A stretch of 64,000 bases of DNA from Mesorhizobium sp. B2-7-2 (GTDB lineage: Bacteria > Pseudomonadota > Alphaproteobacteria > Rhizobiales > Rhizobiaceae). The notes beneath the pieces are model-generated. The model was not told the origin of the DNA, did not search any database, and saw only the letters and a program-made list of their open reading frames with translations. The position numbers and the translations under genes are program-made. Below are positions 8,093-16,870 of this stretch, piece after piece (the first letter of the stretch is position 1; every line of letters begins with the position of its first letter). Location: positions 1 through 64,000 of the forward strand of contig NZ_VFTZ01000012.1 in NCBI RefSeq assembly GCF_006440775.1, given 5' to 3'.

Positions 8093-8128
8093 TCCTTGTT
8101 TTGACCGGGTAAGGCTGCGACCGGAGAT
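8093..8128 (-). promoter_or_regulatory. PreQ1-I riboswitch upstream of queC
   Basis: On the minus strand the leader has P1 arms CCGG (8124-8121) and CCGG (8108-8105) around the loop TCGCAGCCTTAC, followed by the A-rich tail TCAAAACAAGGA. The tail AAGG can pair with CCTT of the loop, giving the H-type pseudoknot of preQ1 class I. That AAGGA is also the Shine-Dalgarno of queC, so ligand binding would hide it. This fits feedback control of translation by preQ1. Identified by eye, not by a covariance model. Confidence 0.8.
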
Positions 8129-8537
8129 TTCTCTGCGCTCCCCCTAGCCCAGCCAGTCAACTTTGTGAACCCTGTGGCGCTGACTCGCCGAGGGTGCGGC
8201 TGGGTCGCGACACCGCGCAGCCTCCTTAGGTCAATGTTCAAACCCGGGCATACGCTTAGAATCACAAATGCGAAGCCTCGCGATATGGCTTGGGAAGAAT
8301 TCCCGTACTCGTGGGAGAGCGGAGGCTGCGGAGGCCACGCGCTGCCTAACAAGAGCAAGGGAGTGAGCGTGGTGCCGAGAGGTAGTTCAGTGGGCGTGCC
8401 CCCTCGCTTCAGCATCAGTCCGAATCGGACAGCACGATGGGCGGCAGAACCCCGGTTAGGATCGGTCGTCAGCCGACATCTGTGAACAAGCCGCATGCGT
8501 CGTTGCAATCACCCCTCTACTACGCGCAATTGCCGAC
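8129..8537. other. Non-coding stretch upstream of the que operon
   Basis: No gene is recognised. On the minus strand a TTGACT at 8154-8159 could be a -35 element for the que operon, but its -10 partner is poor. The long frame continuing queC upstream is an artefact of high GC. Confidence 0.4.
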
Positions 8538-8927
8538 ATGGCCTCGCAGGAACTGGATTGGGCGATTTTCCAGATGGCGGTCGAAAGCGTCCGCTCTCTC
8601 TCATCAAGTTTCAGCGAAAGAGCCGCGGAGATAGCCGCGAGGAGCCAGGGTACATTGGTTTTCGACGTGCGGGTCGACGATGACCCGCAGGTGCAGCGAA
8701 TCGCGGCAATCCGGTATCGAGGCGAACAAACTGGCGTGGTCGCGTTGGACAGGCAGGGCCTTCTTACCCACTATTGCATGGTGAATGACACGTTCTCAGA
8801 TCTGATGGCGCCTTTGGAGAACTGGACAAGCATGCCCCTCTCAACGCAGGCAAAGATCGATATCACCGTCCATGCCGGCCCCTTCCTCGCCGCCCTACGA
8901 AATGCCGGTCATCTGCTTGGCAGTTAG
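8538..8927 (+). CDS. Protein of unknown function
   Basis: 129 residues, MASQELDWAIFQMAVESVRS onward. It has an acidic-helical N-terminus, then a beta-strand pattern (GTLVFDVRVDDDPQVQRIAA, IRYRGEQTGVVALD), and ends with KIDITVHAGPFLAALRNAGH. Codon use and length look like a genuine gene, but no family is recognised and there is no signal peptide or membrane segment. An 8-bp hairpin GGAATGCA/TGCATTCC at 8935-8960 follows the stop and may act in termination. Confidence 0.5.
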   Translation: MASQELDWAIFQMAVESVRSLSSSFSERAAEIAARSQGTLVFDVRVDDDPQVQRIAAIRYRGEQTGVVALDRQGLLTHYCMVNDTFSDLMAPLENWTSMPLSTQAKIDITVHAGPFLAALRNAGHLLGS

Positions 8928-8934
8928 CGTGACT

Positions 8935-8960
8935 GGAATGCATGTGTGATCCTGCATTCC
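8935..8960 (+). terminator. Hairpin after the 8538-8927 gene
   Basis: Perfect 8-bp arms GGAATGCA and TGCATTCC around a 10-nt loop, starting 8 nt after the stop codon. No T-run follows, so the terminator reading is tentative. A second GC-rich hairpin (GCGCCCG/CGGGCGC) lies just downstream near 8980-9006. Confidence 0.4.
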
Positions 8961-9136
8961 CCCCGAACGCGCCGCGAGCGGCGCCCGAGCTAGGCTCTCC
9001 GGGCGCGTATGGCACCTGCTGCTCGCGTTGGTGATATCCTGGGCAAACGGACCTGTGGCGCAAACGCTGGGTTCCAACAATGCGAAAACGAGAGACCTGT
9101 TTCCCGGCAACCAACGGGAAACCGGCCTTCCACCGA

Positions 9137-9391
9137 TCAGGCAGCGTCCAATATGTCCGCCTCCGTCTCAAGAATTCCGGCGGGTAGGGACAGCGATTTT
9201 GCGATCCGGTCCCTATAACCCTTGTTGTATCTCAGACCGGACTCAATGTTCAGGATTTCCTCAGCGGCAAGCCCGCACGCCACTGCCAGGTCCTCGACGG
9301 AATATCCAAGGTGCTCACGATAAGCACGGGTGATGTGGGTCCCCGCCGACATGGCCGTCAACACCGGCTCGGGAATGCGTGAATCTTTCAT
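9137..9391 (-). CDS. Small helix-turn-helix protein
   Basis: 84 residues from MKDSRIPEPVLTAMSAGTHI; an upstream ATG would add seven residues. The middle, REHLGYSVEDLAVACGLAAE and EILNIESGLRYNKGYRDRIA, fits a lambda-repressor-like (XRE) HTH with LAVACGL as the turn and EILNIESG as the recognition helix. KSLSLPAGILETE follows, as in HipB/XRE proteins. It is probably a DNA-binding regulator of unknown target. No partner gene is visible next to it. Confidence 0.55.
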   Translation of the reverse strand: MKDSRIPEPVLTAMSAGTHITRAYREHLGYSVEDLAVACGLAAEEILNIESGLRYNKGYRDRIAKSLSLPAGILETEADILDAA

Positions 9392-9913
9392 AAACACCTC
9401 GAAGAAGAGCAAAGATGCCCGGCACCTCGGGAGAGTTCCTCTGGACCCGGACAGTCAAATGAATTGACTCAATTCAGCCTGGAGGTCTGGTGCATGAGGC
9501 ACCTAAGACCAGCGGCCGGAGGCGGTATATGGTGGCTCAACCGGGTCCGATCAAGTCGTAACAAACTGACCGCCGCAACATGGTCTGATCGACTGCGCCG
9601 ACCATGCCCGCGCCACCCAGTGGGGCTGATCACCGCCGACGTTCCGGGGCAGTAGTTCGGCTTGCTCAACCCTGGATTCGGTGTTCCTGCTGGCCTGCTA
9701 GCCATGTCGAAGCAGCCGCCCCGGGCCAACGGGAACGGGCAAACGAGAGTGCGCCCGAGACCCGAGCTGATTGGTGCCATAGATGACGCCACGCTCGCCG
9801 CAGACGGCCTATCCACGCCATGGATGATCATCATCCATACAATCACTTTGGCCAACCATTGCCGAATGCGTTACTCGGGCCTCGCACAGACCTCCCGAAG
9901 GCATGGATGAGAA
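9392..9913. other. Stretch with no recognisable gene
   Basis: A minus-strand frame of 128 codons (9469-9855) and short plus frames exist, but their composition (runs of P, R, S) and lack of family pattern suggest chance frames in GC-rich DNA. No repeat or RNA gene was seen. Confidence 0.4.
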
Positions 9914-10879
9914 TTGGCCTCTTTCACAATCGTCATCCCTTTTTATCAGAAAAAAGCGGGGATTCTTCGCCGTTCGCTACAGAGCGTATTTGAGCAGACT
10001 TATACGGGCTTTGAGGTTCTGGTTATCGACGATGAGTCCCCTCTTCCGGCTGAGGTCGAGCTGGAAGCGCTTGACGCCGATCAGAGGTCGCGCATCACGG
10101 TCATAAGGCAGGCCAACGCCGGCCCTGGTGGCGCTCGCAACACCGGGCTTGAGAACGTTTCGCCTTCGACGCGTCTCGTCGCTTTCCTCGATTCAGACGA
10201 CACCTGGCTGCCACATCATCTGCACAACGCTTTTGAGAGCATGTTGTGCTTCGGAGGGGACTGTTACTGGGCCTCAATTCAAGCGAGCGAAGAGTTCTAT
10301 TACCACCTCGCAATATCCGAACTTGCAGGGGCGGACGGGTGATTCGATTGGGGGAGCAGCCGCTTGTCATCGAAGTTCCTGACCTTGCAAGCGCAATGCT
10401 GAAGGACTGGAGCTTTCTCCATCTTTCTGGAATGGTGATCGGCCGTACCATCTTCAAAAAAATCCGTTTCGACGCCACTCTTCGGCGCGCCGCAGAGGAC
10501 GTGCTTTTCTTCTGCGATACAATCCTCGCCTCTCGGCGCAGCCTGCTCTGCGGTGATCCGGGCGTCGTGCGCGGCTTGGGCGTCAATATCTTTCACCGCA
10601 TCGACCGCACATCGCGCCGCTTCCTGCAGCAGCAATTCAACACCTGGGCAGCGCTCGACGCGCTCGAAGCTTGCTTTGCCTGACGGCCAGAGGAAGTTGA
10701 GTCAATCGCCACCCTCCAAGGGCAGAGCGCGTCGCCAGGCGCTTTGGAGCCAGGCCGGACTTCTTCGTCGCGGCAAAGTGCCAAACGTCGGCCTGCTCGC
10801 GCGTTGGGCGTGGCGTGACCCTGAGTTGCTGCTGACACTGAGGGAACTCGGGACAGCTAAGTTTGCGGAGGCGAAATGA
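9914..10879 (+). pseudogene. Family 2 glycosyltransferase, frameshifted
   Basis: From a TTG at 9914 it reads ASFTIVIPFYQKKAGILRRS, VLVIDDESP, NAGPGGARNTGL and VAFLDSDDTWLP, the GT-A nucleotide-binding and DxD motifs of GT2 enzymes of the succinoglycan (ExoU/ExoW-like) kind. The frame breaks near 10340 and resumes as DLASAMLKDWSFLHLSGMVI, FDATLRRAAEDVLFFCDTI. It breaks again near 10680 and ends ...LRELGTAKFAEAK at 10879. The whole length is preserved but two frameshifts make it a pseudogene. It starts a decayed exopolysaccharide cluster. Confidence 0.75.
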
Positions 10880-11156
10880 CTCCATATCATTGGGAATCGA
10901 GCCACGGCAATTTGGTGACGACCTCAATCTCTGGCTATGGGACTTTCTGTTGCCTGGATTCCGGGAGGTGCACCAACAAACAATGCTCGTGGGCGTCGGC
11001 ACGGTCCTGAATTCGGGCCTGCTTCCGCGCGGTGTGCACAAGCTGGTTGTGGGAAGCAGCCGCGGGGAACCGCAGCTTAGTCCCGATGGCTCGCTCGACG
11101 GCTTGAAAAGTCGCTTTGGTGAGGTGCTGAACGGAATCCGCAAAGATTATCTTTAA
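10876..11156 (+). pseudogene. ExoV-like polysaccharide pyruvyl (ketal) transferase remnant
   Basis: An ATG overlaps the end of the preceding glycosyltransferase (ATGA). It reads MTPYHWESSHGN, then after a one-base shift FGDDLNLWLWDFLLPGF and TMLVGVGTVLNSGLLPRG, KLVVGSS. This is the N-terminus of ExoV-type ketalases, which add pyruvate to exopolysaccharide subunits. The middle is missing and the frame jumps to a short C-terminal-looking helix (SRFGEVLNGIRKDYL). Dead by frameshift and internal deletion. Confidence 0.65.
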
Positions 11157-11370
11157 GCAACGGGACGCTCCAGCAAATGTCGAAAATCAGCGTGGCGTGC
11201 TGCTCGCGGCCAGACGAGGTCGCGCGATTGAAGACACGCGATGACAAAGTCCGCGAGCAGCGACTCGGGCCGGAAATTCCGGAACTCCGTGGTGCTGAGA
11301 CTTGGCGAGAGGTGCGTTGGCGGGTCCCACGCAAGTCACGCCGTTCTAGCGCGAGGAAGCTTTGATCGCA

Positions 11371-11885
11371 TCCATGGCGAGACAGGCGCGGTGCCGAGCA
11401 GTTGGGCATAGAGGACACCGACAGAATGGGGCTGCAGCCTGGGGCAGACCCGGACCCTGTTCGTGCGTGATACACAGATGCTTCTTGTCCGCATACCGGT
11501 GATTTCGATCGGTTTGGGGTGCTGGGGGCTTCCGGGGCTGATATTCAGCCGGGTGCTCACCGGTCTGTTCAGCGCTGTCGTCAACATGGTGGTGGTGGAG
11601 CGGCTCATCAATGTCTCGGTCAGGGCGCAGTTGTTGGCGAATTTCAGGGCGCTCGCCAGCTCGGCCGTTCTGGCCGCAGGTGTAACGCTCGCCGATCATT
11701 GCATTGGCGCTCAGACCACGCAGACCGGCTTGGTTCTCCAACTCGCCGTCCTCATCTGCCTCGGCGGAACTCTCTATTGCGGTTTCAGTCTCTTTCTCTG
11801 GATCGTTATGGGCCGTCCGGATGGGCCGGAAACCGAAGTGAGAAAGCTCGCTTTCAAGGTGCTGTCCAAAGTCAGCCACGCGTGA
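11371..11885 (+). pseudogene. Polysaccharide flippase (Wzx/ExoT-like) C-terminal remnant
   Basis: After a broken upstream stretch, the frame reads LGQTRTLFVRDTQMLLVRIP, GLPGLIFSRVLTGLFSAVVN, MVVVERLINVSV and two hydrophobic helices, ending RKLAFKVLSKVSHA. This is the C-terminal third of a MOP-superfamily lipid-linked oligosaccharide flippase. The N-terminal two thirds are absent, and the sequence 11157-11370 is not readable as the same protein. It fits a decayed exo cluster. Confidence 0.6.
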
Positions 11886-11917
11886 TCTCCAGCTCGTCAA
11901 TTCAAAAGAGAGGTACG

Positions 11918-12930
11918 ATGCCAGGTGCTCAGGAACTAGAACTGATTGCTGCGCTGCAGGACATAACGCATGATTGCCTAAAGATGTTCGTCAGGCCCGA
12001 TGAGCCGATAGCGATACTGGATTTTCCCGACATCAAGAACTGTGGCGACTCGGCAATATGGCTGGGATTGCCTATTTGAAGGATCGTTACGCAAAGCGGC
12101 CTTCCTATGTCTGCACGACGGACGATTTTTCCCATGATGAACTCAAGGGGACGGCTCCGAGTGGGCCCATATTTATCCATGGGGGCGGCAATTTCGGCGA
12201 CTTATGGGTATCTCACCAGGACTTCCGGGAACATATACTGGAGTTGTTTCCCGACCGGCAGATCGTCCAGTTTCCGCAATCGATCCATTACAGCTCTCCG
12301 GAACGGCTTGAGCAAAGCAGACGCGCCATTGGCCGACATAAGAACTTCGTGCTGCTGGTGCGCGACGAGGAATCCCTTCTGTTCGCCCGGGAAAAGTTCG
12401 ATTGCCAGGTGCATCTCTGCCCCGACATGGCTTTTTGCATCGGCAGTGTGCAGCCTGATGCGCCCCGCTTCCCGGTGCTCGCGATGCTTCGCCAGGACAA
12501 GGAGCAGGTCGGAGCGGTCGATTTCTCTGTCTATCCCCATATCCCAAGGGAGGACTGGATCACCGAGCGCCACTCGAGGGTGGGCGTTGCAAAAGCGCTC
12601 GGTGCGGCATCTGCGTTGCTGCACCTCAGCCCCTCAGAAGTGCGGTTGCGCAAACTGAATGCCGCGGCCAACAACCGCTTTCGACGCGGCATCCGGCAGA
12701 TTTCCCGTGGCAAGGCCATCCTTACGGATCGCCTGCATGTGCACATCTGTTCGATTCTCATAGGGCGCCCCCACGCGGTGCTGGACAACAACTACGGAAA
12801 AATTCGCCGGTTCATGAACGCTTTTTCAGGGGGTACCGATCTATCCTACAAGGCAATGTCGAATGACGACGGCATTAGATGGGCAAGAGAACAGGCGGTT
12901 GGCACAGTCAAAGACTGGAGACTGTCATGA
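11918..12930 (+). pseudogene. Polysaccharide pyruvyl transferase, one frameshift
   Basis: From the ATG at 11918 (RBS AGAGAGG) it reads MPGAQELELIAALQDITHDC, then ILDFPDIKNCGDSAIWLG. The frame breaks near 12055 and continues as GIAYLKDRYAKRPSY, FIHGGGNFGDLW, VQFPQSIHYSS, VLLVRDEESL, LCPDMAFCIG and a C-terminal AILTDRLHVHICSILIGRPH with VLDNNYGK. These are the GGGNFGD and DRLH motifs of the pyruvyl-transferase family, which adds pyruvyl ketals to surface polysaccharide. A single frameshift separates about 45 N-terminal residues. It is coupled (ATGA) to the next gene. Confidence 0.75.
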
Positions 12931-13736
12931 CTGCCGTAACGTTCATTGTTCCTGTCAGGCATCAGGATAACGCGCGTGATTGGGGCCTCCTGAAGAGGAA
13001 CCTCGCCCAAACCGTCACATCCATTGCCAATCAAACCAACCCCGATTGGCGAGGCATAGTGGTTGCCAATGACGGGGCCGATCTTCCTGTCATGCCCGAT
13101 AAGTTCTCGGTGGTCCGGGTGAGCTTTCCACCGAACGACATTCATGAGCGAGGCGATGCAACTGAGAACGACTTTCTGGATTCATTCCGCGCCGACAAAG
13201 GCCGCCGTGTTCTTGCCGGCATGCTCAATGCCGCTGGCAGCCGCTTCTTCATGATCGTTGACGACGACGATTTGGTAAGCTCTCGTATCGTGCAGTATGC
13301 TTCTAAGCATCCGAACGAAAACGGCTGGAGGATTGACAAGGGGTATCGCTGGGACGATGGCGGCAATGTTCTGCTCTGTCGTGACCAGTTCAGTCACTAT
13401 TGCGGAACATCGCTGATCATTCGTTCGGATCTGTACGGGCTGCCGGCAAAAATCGAAGATGCCCCCATCGAATGGATCAAAGATACGCTTGGCAGCCACG
13501 TCCGTATAGCACCAGCTCTGGCCAAGCGCGGAACTCCCTTGAATTGCCTCCCGTTCCGGGCCGCTGTGTACCGTGTTGCACACCAGGGGTCGCACAATAA
13601 GACTCCGAGCCTCATGCAGATGTATTTCGTAAGCAGAAGCGCTCTGAAGCGCCCCTTCCGTGTCGCGAGAAATCTCGCCGGGTTGCGTCTGTTGTCAGCT
13701 CGCCACAGGAAAGAGTTCTTCGGACGACCGGAATAG
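12927..13736 (+). CDS. Glycosyltransferase (family 2-like)
   Basis: 269 residues from MTAVTFIVPVRHQDNARDWG. Seen: the GT-A start (TFIVPVRHQ), RNLAQTVTSIANQTNPDWRG, IVVANDGADLP, then FFMIVDDDDLVSSRIVQYA with the acidic metal-binding cluster. FSHYCGTSLIIRSDLYGLP follows, and VYRVAHQGSHN near the end. Its ATG overlaps the stop of the pyruvyl transferase. It is the only intact gene of the cluster and probably transferred a sugar to an exopolysaccharide or LPS repeat unit. The acceptor is unknown. Confidence 0.75.
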   Translation: MTAVTFIVPVRHQDNARDWGLLKRNLAQTVTSIANQTNPDWRGIVVANDGADLPVMPDKFSVVRVSFPPNDIHERGDATENDFLDSFRADKGRRVLAGMLNAAGSRFFMIVDDDDLVSSRIVQYASKHPNENGWRIDKGYRWDDGGNVLLCRDQFSHYCGTSLIIRSDLYGLPAKIEDAPIEWIKDTLGSHVRIAPALAKRGTPLNCLPFRAAVYRVAHQGSHNKTPSLMQMYFVSRSALKRPFRVARNLAGLRLLSARHRKEFFGRPE

Positions 13737-14084
13737 ACGGGCGGCTGCAAAGTTGTAGCAGGGCTTGAGCAATATTGGCGTTTGCGGCTGCGCTCTACGG
13801 CCTTAACGCGCGAGTTCGACATGCCTGATTGGTTGCCTGGCCTGAATTGCGTAACCCATTGTCAGCCCAGGTAAGGGAATCGACTCACTATCGGTCAGGG
13901 GCAATTCAGGAGAATCTTGGCCACCGCTTCAGCATGAGCGGCCATTAGGCGGGGACTCTATTCTCCAGCTTCTGACATCCGCAAAGGAGGGTATCGCATT
14001 CGCGATCGAGGGCCGAAGGTCTCTCGGTGGCACCGGCTGCGCCAAACCATACCTTAGCAAGCCAGGCCGAAGCGCTCTGTCAGT
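13737..14084. other. Stretch with no recognisable gene
   Basis: No frame resembles a protein family. The stretch lies between the exopolysaccharide cluster and a sigma-54 promoter-like motif. No NifA-type TGT-N10-ACA site was found in it. Confidence 0.4.
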
Positions 14085-14099
14085 TGGCATGGCTTTTGC
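14085..14099 (+). promoter_or_regulatory. Sigma-54 (-24/-12) promoter-like site
   Basis: TGGCATGGCTTTTGC matches the consensus TGGCAC-N5-TTGC at all but one of the key positions and with the correct spacing. It points toward the open frame from 14145. No upstream activator site was recognised, so the regulator is open. Confidence 0.45.
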
Positions 14100-14381
14100 G
14101 CTTGAACCGTCCAAGCCGACGGGCGCTTTGCATCTACGGTATGGATGAACACCATGCATAGAATCAGTTTTGTCGATCGTACCCGAACCGACATAAGCGA
14201 CAGCACCTGCGGTGCATCGGCCCGTATCGCTGCTTCAATCGCTGAGGCACGAAACGTCCGAGTCGGGCAACGGCACGCCCGGGAGTCTGAGGCGGCATCG
14301 AGGAGTTCAACCAATCGGCGTCGGCGGTCAAGGACGCCGCGACCTGATCAGACATTCGAGAGCGCCGTCCTTTGCGAAAAG

Positions 14382-14887
14382 ATGGAGAAGCCGTTGAAGC
14401 TTGCCGGTAAAACCGTTGTCGTAACCGGTGTCTGCTCCGGGGTCGGCGCCGAAGTCGCCCGTCTCGCCCGGTGCGAAGGCGTGCGTCTTATTGGAGTCGA
14501 TCTGGAGGATCCCGTCGTGATGCTGGACGCGTTCTTTCGCATCGATCAGGATTCTCCCGAAGAAATTGATGCAGCGCTTACCCAGTTCCCCGAACGCATC
14601 GACGGCCTCGTCAATGCCGCAGGCGTCTCGGGCACGCTGGATCGGGACATTGTCGCACGCGTGAATTATCTCGGGATACGTCATCTGTCACATGCACTTG
14701 CCTTCCGAATGCCCGAGGCCTCTTCGATCGTGAATTTCGCCTGCCTGCATGACCCCGAATGGCCCAAGCGGGTTGATCTGCATAAGGAACTTGCCGCTAC
14801 TCAGAGCTTTACGGATGGACTGGCTTGGCCGGCCGCCAGCCCGGTGCCGCAGGAACCTGCTATCGCTATTTCAGGCGCCAGCATTGA
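14382..14887 (+). pseudogene. Short-chain dehydrogenase (coniferyl-alcohol dehydrogenase-like), truncated
   Basis: From MEKPLKLAGKTVVVTGVCSG it carries the NAD-binding TGVCSGVGAE (normally TGxxxGIG), a VIGVDL-like strand, GLVNAAGVSGT and AATQSFTDGLAWPAASPVPQ. At about 14857 one base is missing: the expected PCYRYF appears in another frame (CYRYFRRQH) and then stops at 14887. The catalytic YxxxK helix and the C-terminal ~90 residues are absent. The original frame runs on by chance into the next gene, giving a misleading 490-codon ORF from 14145. Confidence 0.65.
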
Positions 14888-15053
14888 CTGGATACAACTG
14901 GCCGGCGGCCTGATCTTCGCCGCGCTCATGGCATACCCGCCAGCGAAGACCGCCGCCGGGTCATCAGACCTGACGGCAACTCCATTCGACTTGACGATCG
15001 CGAAATGGATGCGATGGCGGACAATTCACAAACGAGCACAAGGAAATCCTTAC

Positions 15054-15617
15054 ATGAGATCCTCACCGAAAGAGACCGCCACCGCGGCCATCCCGATTCA
15101 TCGAGTGCATCCCCCGTCTTTCTGGAAGGGGATGATCCTTGCTGCGACCGTGATCGTCCTCGTACCGAGTAGTCAGGTTTCGGCTAAGGGCAAGGGACAA
15201 ACCGTTCACCACATAGATCAGGCAGCCTCAGTTGGTTGGGAGAGGAAGAAGATGGAAGAACTTCCGGCGGGAACAAAGTTCAACCACGCTAACAGGGATG
15301 GGGTGTGGGGCGGTCGCGGGCAAAGCGGGCACACGGGCGACGCAATTTGGATGACCTCAGAAAACGATGTAAACACGGCACGCGGCTATGCAGGTAGTTC
15401 TGGAAAGTACTTTGTTGTCGAGGCGAAAGAGCCCCTGAAATTAGCGGTCATGGACGAGCAGGGTAATCAAGTGTTCCCCGATGAACTAGGCGCATGGGCT
15501 CCCTTGGCGCAGAGATACGGCTTGGATGGAGTGAAGACGGAATATGGAAGCTCGTACGAGGTGATTTTATTTCACAGAAGCAAGATTGCACCTGTGGAAG
15601 AACGTGGTTTCGATTAG
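15054..15617 (+). CDS. Exported protein of unknown function (possibly ADP-ribosyltransferase-like)
   Basis: 187 residues from the ATG at 15054, which has AAGGAAAT six bases upstream; the frame is open into the upstream pseudogene. Residues about 25-44 (WKGMILAATVIVLVPSSQVS) form a signal peptide with cleavage near VSA-KG. The mature part contains LPAGTKFNHANRDGVWGGRG, then DAIWMTSENDVNTARGYAGS, SGKYFVVEAKEPLKL and a terminal SSYEVILFHRSKI. The order of a G..F.HA start, an (I/L)W.T.....A..YAG segment and a V.VEA strand recalls ADP-ribosyltransferase-type toxins, but that is only a pattern impression. No relatives were recognised. Confidence 0.55.
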   Translation: MRSSPKETATAAIPIHRVHPPSFWKGMILAATVIVLVPSSQVSAKGKGQTVHHIDQAASVGWERKKMEELPAGTKFNHANRDGVWGGRGQSGHTGDAIWMTSENDVNTARGYAGSSGKYFVVEAKEPLKLAVMDEQGNQVFPDELGAWAPLAQRYGLDGVKTEYGSSYEVILFHRSKIAPVEERGFD

Positions 15618-15694
15618 CACAGACGCCAGCGCACGACGCCATCGAGATAGGTGCCGTCCTCGTTGAGGGGGATGAAGTTTGCGAGTTCGGTCAT
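15614..15694 (-). other. Short frame, possibly 5' end of a lost plasmid-type gene
   Basis: 26 codons, MTELANFIPLNEDGTYLDGV then VRWRLC and a stop. Its end overlaps the stop of the exported protein. It reads like the start of a conserved small rhizobial protein that has been cut short. The GC-rich stretch upstream (to about 15960) holds no further gene. Confidence 0.3.
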
Positions 15695-16174
15695 GGTCTG
15701 TGTCCTGAGTGTGTGTTTCCCGACGGGAAAGCCCTTTCGAGCGAAGCCTCCCCGGTCTTTCCGGGGGGATGGCGAGAGCCCGCCCCACTGCGGCGGGCGG
15801 GACTGTCAAGTGGCGTGGTGCGGAAGGTGGGGGACCTTCTCGGTCCGCTCGCGGACTGGGCAGAAGATTTTCCACCTTCACGGGCCGCTTGACCGGCCCG
15901 GCCGGCGATGCCCCCTCCTCGTCATCGCGCAGTGGCGCGCTGCATCGCTTCACGTAGGTATCAAAGCCGTAAGGCTGATTCCTTTAGTAGCTCCGTTGGA
16001 AAGCGCGCGGGCGGTGATTGAGGTCAGCTTCCTGTTGCGCACCGCTCCCTTGCTGGAGCCGCCAGCCTTCGCCGCAATATGGACCCCCCGGACCGTCGAT
16101 AGAGGCCTCATGTGAGCTTCTGAAACGCCTTTGGCCAACGGCAGCGCGATGACGCCTTCAAGCGTGGGAAGATC
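15695..16174. other. Stretch with no recognisable gene
   Basis: A 62-codon minus frame (15950-16138, MAKGVSEAHMRPLSTVRGVH) and longer plus frames are open, but none shows a family pattern. The DNA from 15735 to 15950 is very GC-rich, with imperfect inverted repeats. Confidence 0.35.
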
Positions 16175-16810
16175 TTAAGCGTATGCCGACAGGCCGAGAA
16201 CCGGCTGCCATAATACAGGTCCGTTCAAACGTCCCCTCCAGCGGATGCGCATGAGGCTAGCGTGCGAAACCTCGAGAAAGCCGGCGACCGCCTCCGTGTT
16301 GCCCACCGCCTTGGGATGCCCGATGCGCGCCAACGGCCAAGTTGCAAGACGCAGGATCCGTTCCATGCGCGTATCGGTCACTGTCACGATCCGAGTGAGT
16401 TCGTTCGACAAGCCGAATTCGATCATGCCCGCGAATAGCTCGTAGGTTGCTTGGGCCAGCCCTCCAGCCTTGGGCGTTGATGCAGGGAGATCGAGTGCGA
16501 AACGACTGCTCTCCCAAATGCGGGCACTCGCTGGCGCCGCGGTCTCGCCAAGCAGCATCGGAAACGTGTCGCGCAACATTGTCGGTCCCGTCGTCGGCAA
16601 AAAACGGACGCAACCGCGAATGCGCCAGTCGGATCCTTTGAGAAGGAGATAGACGGGCCTCAGCCCGTCATATGCGTCTGTTTCCAGTTCCTCTTCGGTC
16701 TGAACATCCCAATCCAGCCTTTCCTTGAAAACGCGATGCCTCAGTCCGTACATTTCTTTGAGCTCGCTTGAAAACTCATCGTAGAGCTCAGGTGTGATTA
16801 GCTGCATCAT
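16175..16810 (-). CDS. traI: Acyl-homoserine-lactone synthase (LuxI family)
   Basis: 211 residues from MMQLITPELYDEFSSELKEM; GGAGG lies six bases upstream of the ATG at 16810. It makes N-acyl-homoserine lactone from SAM and acyl-ACP. The invariant residues are present: Arg, Phe and Trp in MYGLRHRVFKERLDWDV, the two Asp in ELETDAYDG, Arg in RIRGCVRFLP, and the E-S-R of IWESSRFAL. It lies directly downstream of a LuxR-type gene with a lux-box palindrome between them. In M. loti R7A such a pair controls symbiosis-island excision and transfer; the symbol follows that context. Confidence 0.92.
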   Translation of the reverse strand: MMQLITPELYDEFSSELKEMYGLRHRVFKERLDWDVQTEEELETDAYDGLRPVYLLLKGSDWRIRGCVRFLPTTGPTMLRDTFPMLLGETAAPASARIWESSRFALDLPASTPKAGGLAQATYELFAGMIEFGLSNELTRIVTVTDTRMERILRLATWPLARIGHPKAVGNTEAVAGFLEVSHASLMRIRWRGRLNGPVLWQPVLGLSAYA

Positions 16811-16870
16811 TTGTCGCCTCCGTGCAGGATGTGGTCCCGCCATCGAAGAGCAAAGCCGACAATCATGCAG

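Noticed and set aside
8086..8508. N-terminal extension of queC by 141 codons
   Set aside because: The riboswitch and Shine-Dalgarno lie at the inner ATG, and QueC families start at MKTLVICSGGLDS.
8990..9060. Short signal-peptide-like frame (WHLLLALVISWANGPVAQ)
   Set aside because: No start codon in the right place, and the following residues are not protein-like.
9469..9855. 128-codon minus frame
   Set aside because: No family resemblance and low-complexity content.
13691..13708. TGT...ACA near the end of the glycosyltransferase as a NifA site
   Set aside because: Spacing is nine, not ten, and it is coding sequence nearly 400 bp from the sigma-54-like site.
14145..15617. One 490-residue protein
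   Set aside because: The middle has no family sense and the SDR part shows a one-base loss with its true continuation (CYRYF) in another frame; treated as a pseudogene plus a separate gene.
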